The notes under the pieces: model-generated
What the model was told of the DNA's origin: nothing
What the model saw: the letters and a program-made list of their open reading frames with translations, nothing else
The model's database searches: none
Assembly: GCF_001660485.1 (NCBI RefSeq)
Contig: NZ_CP013979.1
Span: 682,001 to 746,000 of the forward strand
Direction: 5' to 3'
Length of the DNA: 64,000 nt
DNA from: Agromyces aureus
Lineage (GTDB): Bacteria; Actinomycetota; Actinomycetes; Actinomycetales; Microbacteriaceae
Program-made: the position numbers and the translations under genes
In this document: positions 59,407-64,000 of the stretch, piece by piece
Layout: each line of letters begins with the position of its first letter
Position numbering within the stretch: the stretch's first letter is position 1

Positions 59407-60437
59407 CGGATGCCACGACGAACCGTGCCGGCGACGGCCACCCGGTCACGCTCTTCACGGGGCAGTGGGCCGACCTCCCGTTCGAGGAGGTCGCACGCCT
59501 CGCCGCGGAGTGGGGCTACGACGGCCTCGAGATCGCGTGCTCGGGCGACCACCTCGACCTGAGGCTCGCCGACGAGGAGCCCGGGTACCTCGAGGAGCGA
59601 CGCGAGATCCTCAAGCGGCACGGCCTCGAGGTCTACGCGATCTCGAACCACCTGGCCGGGCAGGCGGTGTGCGATGCGCCCATCGACTTCCGTCACGAGG
59701 CGATCCTGCGACCCTCCGTGTGGGGCGACGGCGACCCCGAGGGCGTGCGGCAACGCGCGGCCGACGACATGCGCCGCTCTGCTCGCGTGGCGCGCAAGCT
59801 CGGCGTCGACACCGTGGTCGGGTTCACCGGGTCATCGATCTGGCAGTACGTCGCGATGTTCCCGCCTGTTCCGGCGTCGGTCATCGAGGGCGGCTTCGAG
59901 GACTTCGCGAACCGCTGGAACCCGATCCTCGACGTGTTCGACGACGAGGGCGTGCGATTCGCGCACGAGGTGCACCCCGGCGAGATCGCGTACGACTACT
60001 GGAGCTCGGTGCGCACGCTCGAGGCCATCGGACACCGTGAGGCGTTCGGCTTCAACTGGGACCCGTCGCACATGATGTGGCAGAACATCGACCCCGTCGG
60101 CTTCATCCTCGACTTCCAGGACCGCATCTACCACGTCGACTGCAAAGACACGCGCCTGCGCCCGCACAACGGCCGGGCGGGCGTCATGGGCTCGCACCTG
60201 CCGTGGGGCGACCCGCGCCGCGGGTGGGACTTCGTCTCGACCGGGCACGGCGACGTGCCGTGGGAGGACTCGTTCCGCGCGCTCGACTCGATCGGCTACA
60301 CCGGCCCCATCTCGGTCGAGTGGGAGGACGCCGGCATGGATCGCCTGCACGGTGCGAAGGAGGCGGTCGGGTTCATCCGCTCGCTCATCTGGCCCCGGCC
60401 GACGGCGTCGTTCGACGCGGCGTTCTCGAACCAGTAG
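59403..60437 (+). CDS. Sugar phosphate isomerase/epimerase family protein
   Basis: A 344-residue TIM-barrel protein of the same superfamily but a different branch. It starts VTLFTGQWADLPFEEVARLA, has EIACSGDHLDL in strand 2, HEVHPGEIAYDYWSS (Glu and His of the metal site), FGFNWDPSHMMWQNIDPVGF (Asp, His) and ISVEWEDAGMDR (final Glu). The four expected metal ligands are present. In similar operons relatives act on inositol-derived or keto-sugar intermediates with a Gfo/Idh/MocA dehydrogenase. It is the last gene before a strong hairpin terminator. Confidence 0.88.
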   Translation: MTDATTNRAGDGHPVTLFTGQWADLPFEEVARLAAEWGYDGLEIACSGDHLDLRLADEEPGYLEERREILKRHGLEVYAISNHLAGQAVCDAPIDFRHEAILRPSVWGDGDPEGVRQRAADDMRRSARVARKLGVDTVVGFTGSSIWQYVAMFPPVPASVIEGGFEDFANRWNPILDVFDDEGVRFAHEVHPGEIAYDYWSSVRTLEAIGHREAFGFNWDPSHMMWQNIDPVGFILDFQDRIYHVDCKDTRLRPHNGRAGVMGSHLPWGDPRRGWDFVSTGHGDVPWEDSFRALDSIGYTGPISVEWEDAGMDRLHGAKEAVGFIRSLIWPRPTASFDAAFSNQ

Positions 60438-60452
60438 GGGCAGGGGCGGAGG

Positions 60453-60478
60453 CGCGCGGCCCTTGGTGGGGCCGCGCG
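60453..60478 (+). terminator. Hairpin terminator of the sugar operon
   Basis: 10-bp perfect arms CGCGCGGCCC (60453-60462) and GGGCCGCGCG (60469-60478) with a 6-nt loop, 15 bp after the last isomerase stop and before the converging epimerase gene. Confidence 0.75.
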
Positions 60479-60515
60479 ATCTTCGCGCCCGCGCTGCGGG
60501 AGCCGGGCCGGCCGG

Positions 60516-61526
60516 CTACCGGCGCGGGAGTTGCAAGATGCGGTCGAACGCGGCATCCGCCTCGGCATCGAATCGCTGCAGCTCGGGCGTCGCGTCGATG
60601 AACTCGACGATCTCACGGGCACCGCGGTCGAACGTGACCGTCGTGGCGAACTCGGGCACGAGGGCCTTCACCTTCGTGTTGTCGAAGACCATCGAGTGCG
60701 CCTTGTCGCCCAGCAGACCCGGCCCCCATTCCGGGCGCACGGCGGCGATGGTCTCGGATGCCACGTGCATGAGCTCCGGCGACGAGACGCCGGCCGCATC
60801 GGCGAGCCAGGTGTAGATCTGGTTCCAGGTGGGGGAGTGGTCGCCCGTGATGTGGAACGCGTCGCCGATCGCGAGCGGATTGCCGAGCAGGCCGGCGAAC
60901 GCCACCGCGAAGTCGCGGTGGTGCGTGATGGTCCAGAGGCTGGTGCCGTCGCCGTGCACGAGCACCGGGCGCCCGGCGCGCATGCGGACGATGTCGGTGT
61001 ACCCGCCGAGGGTCGGCAGCAGCGTGCGGTCGTAGGTGTGCGACGGGCGCACGATCGTCGCCGGGAAGGCGCGCTCGCGCACCGCCTCGACGAGCAGGTC
61101 CTCGCAGGCGATCTTGTCGCGGGAGTACTGCCACACCGGGTTCACGAGCGGCGTCGACTCGGTCACCGGCAGACGGCTGGGCGGCGTCTGGTAGGCCGAC
61201 GCGCTGCTGATGAAGACGTACTGGCCGATGCGCCCCTCGAACAGCTCGAGGTCGGTGCGCACGTGCTCGGGCGTGAACGCGAGGAACTCGCAGACCACGT
61301 CGAATTCGAGCGGGTGCGCGGTGTCTCGGCCGAGGGCCGCACGCACCGAGTCGGGCTCGCGGATGTCGGCGGTGATCGTGCGCACGGCCTCTGGCAGCGG
61401 TCGCAGGTCCGACGAGGCGCCGCGATTCAGCACGGTCACCTCATGCCCGAGGTCGACCGACCTGGCGACGCACGCCGAGCTGATCACGCCGCTGCCGCCG
61501 ATGAAGAGGATCCGTTTGCTGGTCAT
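60516..61526 (-). CDS. NAD-dependent epimerase/dehydratase family protein
   Basis: A 336-residue extended SDR. The nucleotide-binding motif is LFIGGSGVISSACV (residues about 7-20), a GGSGxI variant of GxxGxxG, followed by VTVLNRGAS. QYVFISSASAYQTPP holds the catalytic Ser/Tyr region, and VWQYSRDKIACEDLLVEA the YxxxK motif (Tyr-Ser-Arg-Asp-Lys), so it is likely active. VRPSHTYDRTLLPTLGGY and TITHHRDFAVAFAGLL match the plant-like CSP41/reductase subgroup. It converges on the sugar operon and may modify a related sugar; the substrate is unknown. Confidence 0.86.
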   Translation of the reverse strand: MTSKRILFIGGSGVISSACVARSVDLGHEVTVLNRGASSDLRPLPEAVRTITADIREPDSVRAALGRDTAHPLEFDVVCEFLAFTPEHVRTDLELFEGRIGQYVFISSASAYQTPPSRLPVTESTPLVNPVWQYSRDKIACEDLLVEAVRERAFPATIVRPSHTYDRTLLPTLGGYTDIVRMRAGRPVLVHGDGTSLWTITHHRDFAVAFAGLLGNPLAIGDAFHITGDHSPTWNQIYTWLADAAGVSSPELMHVASETIAAVRPEWGPGLLGDKAHSMVFDNTKVKALVPEFATTVTFDRGAREIVEFIDATPELQRFDAEADAAFDRILQLPRR

Positions 61527-61591
61527 CCTCCGATGGTGTCAGGAGCGGGCGGATGCCGCGACTCCCGCGGTTCGTCGACCCGGGCGTTCGC

Positions 61592-63370
61592 TCAACTCAC
61601 CTGCACGAGGCGGCGCTGCCATCCGGTCGAGCCGTCGGGGGCGATCGGTGCGCGTTCCTCGACCTGCCGGTTGCCGTCGCGGTCGGTCGCGCGCACGGTC
61701 ACGTTGTGGCTGCCCGTGGTGGCCTCCCACTCGAGGAACCACTGCACCCACGTGTCGGCGTTGACGGGGTTCGAGAGGGTCGCGAGCTGCCAGTCGGCGT
61801 CGTCGATCTTCACCTCGACCCGGTCGATGCCGACGGTCTGCGCCCACGCGACGCCCGCGATCTTGACGGTGCCGGCCGCGACCGGCTTCTCGAGGCGAGG
61901 GGTGTCGATGCGCGACGAGAGCTTGATGGGCGCCTTCGCGCTGTAGCCGCGCGGGGTCCAGTACGCCTCCTCGGCATCGAAGCGCGTGACCTTCAGCTCG
62001 GTCAGCCACTTCGTCGCCGAGACGTAGCCGTAGAGCCCCGGCACGACCATGCGCACCGGGAACCCGTGCTCGAGCGGCAGCGGCTCGCCGTTCATGGCGA
62101 CCGCGAGGATCGCGTCGAGCCCGTCGTCCGTGAGCGAGGTGAGCGGGGTCGACGCGGTGAACCCATCGATGCTGCGCGAGAGCACCATGTCGGCGTCGGC
62201 GCTCGGCGCGGCCTTCGCGAGCACGTCGCGCACGGGCACGCCGAGCCACTTGGCGGTGCCGAGCAGGTCGCCGCCGACCTCGTTCGACACGCAGGTGAGG
62301 GTGATCGAGTACTCGTCGAGGCCCATCGCCACGAGGTCGTCGAACGTGAGCTCGACGCGCCGGTCGACCATGCCGTCGACCACGAGCCGCCAGGTCGTCG
62401 GGTCGACCGAGGGCACGGTCAGCGCGGTGTCGACGCGGTAGAAGTCGCCGTTCGGCGTGTACAGCGGCGTGAGGCCGGGGATGTCGAGCTCGGCACCGTC
62501 CGGCACCGTCACCGTCGAGTTCGGCGCGGGCAGCTTCAGCGCCTTGCGGATCGCGGCGATCGAGCTCGTCGCGGCCCCGGCCACGCGCGAGCCCACGCCG
62601 ACCACCAGGGCGGATGCCGCGGCGATGCCGGCGAGCACGAAGAACCCGCGACGGTCGACGGATGCCGCGGGCCGGCCGGCCTTCGCGCGTGCACCGGGGT
62701 CTTCGGTCGCCGTGGCGATCACCGCCGTGGATGCGTCGGCGCCGGTCGAGGTCCGGGCTGCAGGTTCGCGCGGCGCCCACGCCGTCTCGGCTGCGGCTTC
62801 GGCCGCCGTCATCGCCGCGCTCGCGGTGGCCGCCTCGTGCCGCGCGGCCTCGGCCTCGAGGTCGTCGTGCCAGGCGCGCAGTCGGCCGACGAGCAGCACC
62901 AGCACGACGATGCCCGCGGCCGCACCGATGAGCGGCGGCAGCCACGCGAACGCGGTTGCGCCCGTGCGGGTCACGACGGCCGCGAGCGAGAGCGCGCCGG
63001 CGAGCCCGAGGGCGACGGCGCCGAGCGGCGGCCTGACGTACTGCAGCACGCCGGCGATCACCGAGGCGACGAGCACGGCCAGGCCGAGCCCGCCGAGCAG
63101 GGCGATCTTGTCGTACTCGCCGAACACCTCGATCGCGAACTCCTTGGCCCACTGCGGCACGATGTCGATCACGAACGACCCGACGGCGAGGATCGGGCTG
63201 CCCTCCCGTGCGGCGACGAGCGCGACCAGTTCGGCTGCGGCGAGGAACACGCCTGCGCTGATCACGCCCGAGAGTGCCGCGAGCGACCACCAGCGCAACC
63301 GACCGCCGGTCCGAGTCGCCGTCGCAGCGGGTTCGTCGCAGCCGCTCGCTCGCCGTTCCTGGTGCTCCAT
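61592..63370 (-). CDS. Membrane-anchored molybdopterin-dependent oxidoreductase (sulfite-oxidase fold)
   Basis: A 592-residue protein. Residues 25-165 carry about five membrane helices (WWSLAALSGVISAGVFLAAA first). A Pro/Ala/Thr linker and an internal RRGFFVLAGIAAAS stretch resembling a Tat motif (about residue 240) follow. The catalytic part (about 290-590) is the sulfite-oxidase/YedY-like molybdenum domain: DDLVAMGLDEYSITLTCVSN supplies the Mo-ligand Cys (about residue 360), with VRMVVPGLYGYVSATKW and a C-terminal Ig-like dimerisation domain (AGVAWAQTVGIDRVEVKIDD). ATG 63370 follows GGAAGG. The substrate is unknown. Confidence 0.88.
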   Translation of the reverse strand: MEHQERRASGCDEPAATATRTGGRLRWWSLAALSGVISAGVFLAAAELVALVAAREGSPILAVGSFVIDIVPQWAKEFAIEVFGEYDKIALLGGLGLAVLVASVIAGVLQYVRPPLGAVALGLAGALSLAAVVTRTGATAFAWLPPLIGAAAGIVVLVLLVGRLRAWHDDLEAEAARHEAATASAAMTAAEAAAETAWAPREPAARTSTGADASTAVIATATEDPGARAKAGRPAASVDRRGFFVLAGIAAASALVVGVGSRVAGAATSSIAAIRKALKLPAPNSTVTVPDGAELDIPGLTPLYTPNGDFYRVDTALTVPSVDPTTWRLVVDGMVDRRVELTFDDLVAMGLDEYSITLTCVSNEVGGDLLGTAKWLGVPVRDVLAKAAPSADADMVLSRSIDGFTASTPLTSLTDDGLDAILAVAMNGEPLPLEHGFPVRMVVPGLYGYVSATKWLTELKVTRFDAEEAYWTPRGYSAKAPIKLSSRIDTPRLEKPVAAGTVKIAGVAWAQTVGIDRVEVKIDDADWQLATLSNPVNADTWVQWFLEWEATTGSHNVTVRATDRDGNRQVEERAPIAPDGSTGWQRRLVQVS

Positions 63371-63512
63371 GTCGGGCCTTCCGTCGGGTGCGCGGCGTAC
63401 TGCCTCGCTGTCGGTGGTTCGGCGCGGGAGTCGGTGCGGATTGGTCGGGAGCACTCGCGAGGGCCGGGCGCAGCTGCGTGCCGGCTGAACATCTCGGCGC
63501 TCGTCTTGCCCT

Positions 63513-63531
63513 TGAGGTAAGGCTTACCTAA
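63513..63531. promoter_or_regulatory. IdeR/DtxR-type iron box
   Basis: TGAGGTAAGGCTTACCTAA matches the 19-bp DtxR/IdeR consensus (TTAGGTWAGSCTWACCTAA) at 18 of 19 positions and is nearly a perfect palindrome. It lies 40 bp before the siderophore-interaction-like gene at 63571 and 143 bp from the divergent molybdopterin gene. Iron-dependent repression is expected for the former. Confidence 0.88.
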
Positions 63532-63570
63532 AGTGGACTCGGAACCCTACAGTCGACGAAAGGCCGGTCC

Positions 63571-63957
63571 ATGGTCAGCAGGATGCGCCCGCCCGCACCG
63601 CCCGCGGCACGCGTGCTCATGGCCGGCGACACGGGCGACCTCGCCGCGATCCGCTCGCGGCTCGCCGACTGCGACCCGAATGCCACCGGACTCGTGTTCA
63701 TCGAGGCCTTCAACGCCGTGCAGATCGTGCACCTCGACGTTCCGGCGGGCGTGGGCGTGCACTGGGTCTTCCGCGAGAACGTGCTGGGCACGGTCGCACC
63801 CCGCGGCCGGGTGCTCGTCGCCGCGGTCGACGCGTGGCTCGACGAGTGGATGCGCCCCGAGGGCGGGGTCGAGATCGCGATCTGGCTCGGCGCCCGTTCG
63901 TCCGACCTCGTCACCGCGTACGCGAGCCGACTCGACCGCGAGCTCGCCGCGATCTAG
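63571..63957 (+). CDS. Stand-alone SIP-type (siderophore-interacting protein) C-terminal domain
   Basis: A 128-residue protein resembling only the C-terminal NAD(P)H-binding half of siderophore-interacting proteins: RVLMAGDTGDLAAIRSRLAD (cofactor entry, GDxxxLxAI), GLVFIEAFNAVQIVHLDVPA and VLVAAVDAWLDEWMRPEG. The FAD-binding N-terminal half is missing. It may cooperate with a separate FAD subunit or bind siderophore reductase partners. ATG 63571 follows GAAAGG; ATG 63583 is an alternative. The iron box just upstream supports a role in iron metabolism. Confidence 0.8.
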   Translation: MVSRMRPPAPPAARVLMAGDTGDLAAIRSRLADCDPNATGLVFIEAFNAVQIVHLDVPAGVGVHWVFRENVLGTVAPRGRVLVAAVDAWLDEWMRPEGGVEIAIWLGARSSDLVTAYASRLDRELAAI

Positions 63958-63966
63958 CCGAAGGCC

Positions 63967-64000
63967 CTACGCGCTCACCGGGATCGCCGCGATCGCGCTC
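63967..64000 (-). CDS. Possible 3' end of a gene continuing beyond the window
   Basis: On the minus strand the last 34 bases read openly into a TAG stop at 63967-63969 (ending IAAIPVSA). Only about 10 residues are visible, so this could be chance. It would converge on the SIP-like gene. Confidence 0.25.
   Translation of the reverse strand, partial: SAIAAIPVSA

Overview
The window is a 64 kb piece of a GC-rich (about 70%) actinobacterial chromosome. Codon use is strongly GC3-biased, GTG starts are common, intergenic gaps are short, and the word GGATGCCG/CGGCATCC recurs throughout. Together with the gene families present (PucR, ROK, HxlR, PadR and DUF5937 regulators, many Tat/lipoprotein signals, an IdeR-type iron box) this points to the Microbacteriaceae, possibly Agromyces; the genus is inference. 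No rRNA, tRNA, CRISPR array, complete insertion sequence or prophage was seen.

Layout. 1-3735: the 3' end of a glutaryl-CoA dehydrogenase gene, two small genes, and a polar amino-acid ABC transporter operon. 3789-5976: a membrane protein converging on, and overlapping, a secreted flavin amine oxidase whose FAD-binding segments are in circularly permuted order. 6150-16841 and 27301-33226: two blocks that look like one amine/polyamine catabolic capability. They hold an aminotransferase, a CoA-acylating semialdehyde dehydrogenase, a divergent PucR regulator, a RidA protein, a succinate-semialdehyde-type dehydrogenase, a cupin coupled to a gamma-glutamylputrescine oxidase-like flavoprotein, then a potABCD-type transporter with an amidohydrolase. 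17014-27181: a serine hydrolase with a divergent PadR regulator, a RamB-like regulator, a Dcu-type dicarboxylate transporter with an M20 dipeptidase, a frameshifted WYL regulator, an isochorismatase-like hydrolase, and an HxlR regulator divergent from an NAD(P)-binding epimerase.

33437-36566: a PadR-controlled membrane protein with two clear operators, then a putative restriction-fold endonuclease gene enclosed by two related 60-bp inverted repeats. 36833-39950: the glyoxylate shunt genes aceA and aceB. 40154-50908: an acetyltransferase, an unusual lipoprotein followed by a 10 x 8 bp tandem repeat, a photolyase, an MFS exporter with a divergent DUF5937 regulator, several small stress/housekeeping-type proteins, a quinone-oxidoreductase-like enzyme, an alpha/beta hydrolase and a YqaJ-type nuclease. 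50959-60437: a ROK repressor divergent from an eight-gene carbohydrate (inositol/rare-sugar-like) operon. It comprises a Gfo/Idh/MocA dehydrogenase, an RbsA-type ATPase, two permeases, a binding lipoprotein and two TIM-barrel isomerases, with a REP-like inverted pair inside. 60516-64000: an epimerase, a membrane-anchored molybdopterin oxidoreductase, and an iron-box-controlled siderophore-interaction-like domain protein.

The two observations most worth checking are the circularly permuted amine oxidase (4441-5976) and the inverted-repeat-flanked endonuclease-like gene (35428-36566).
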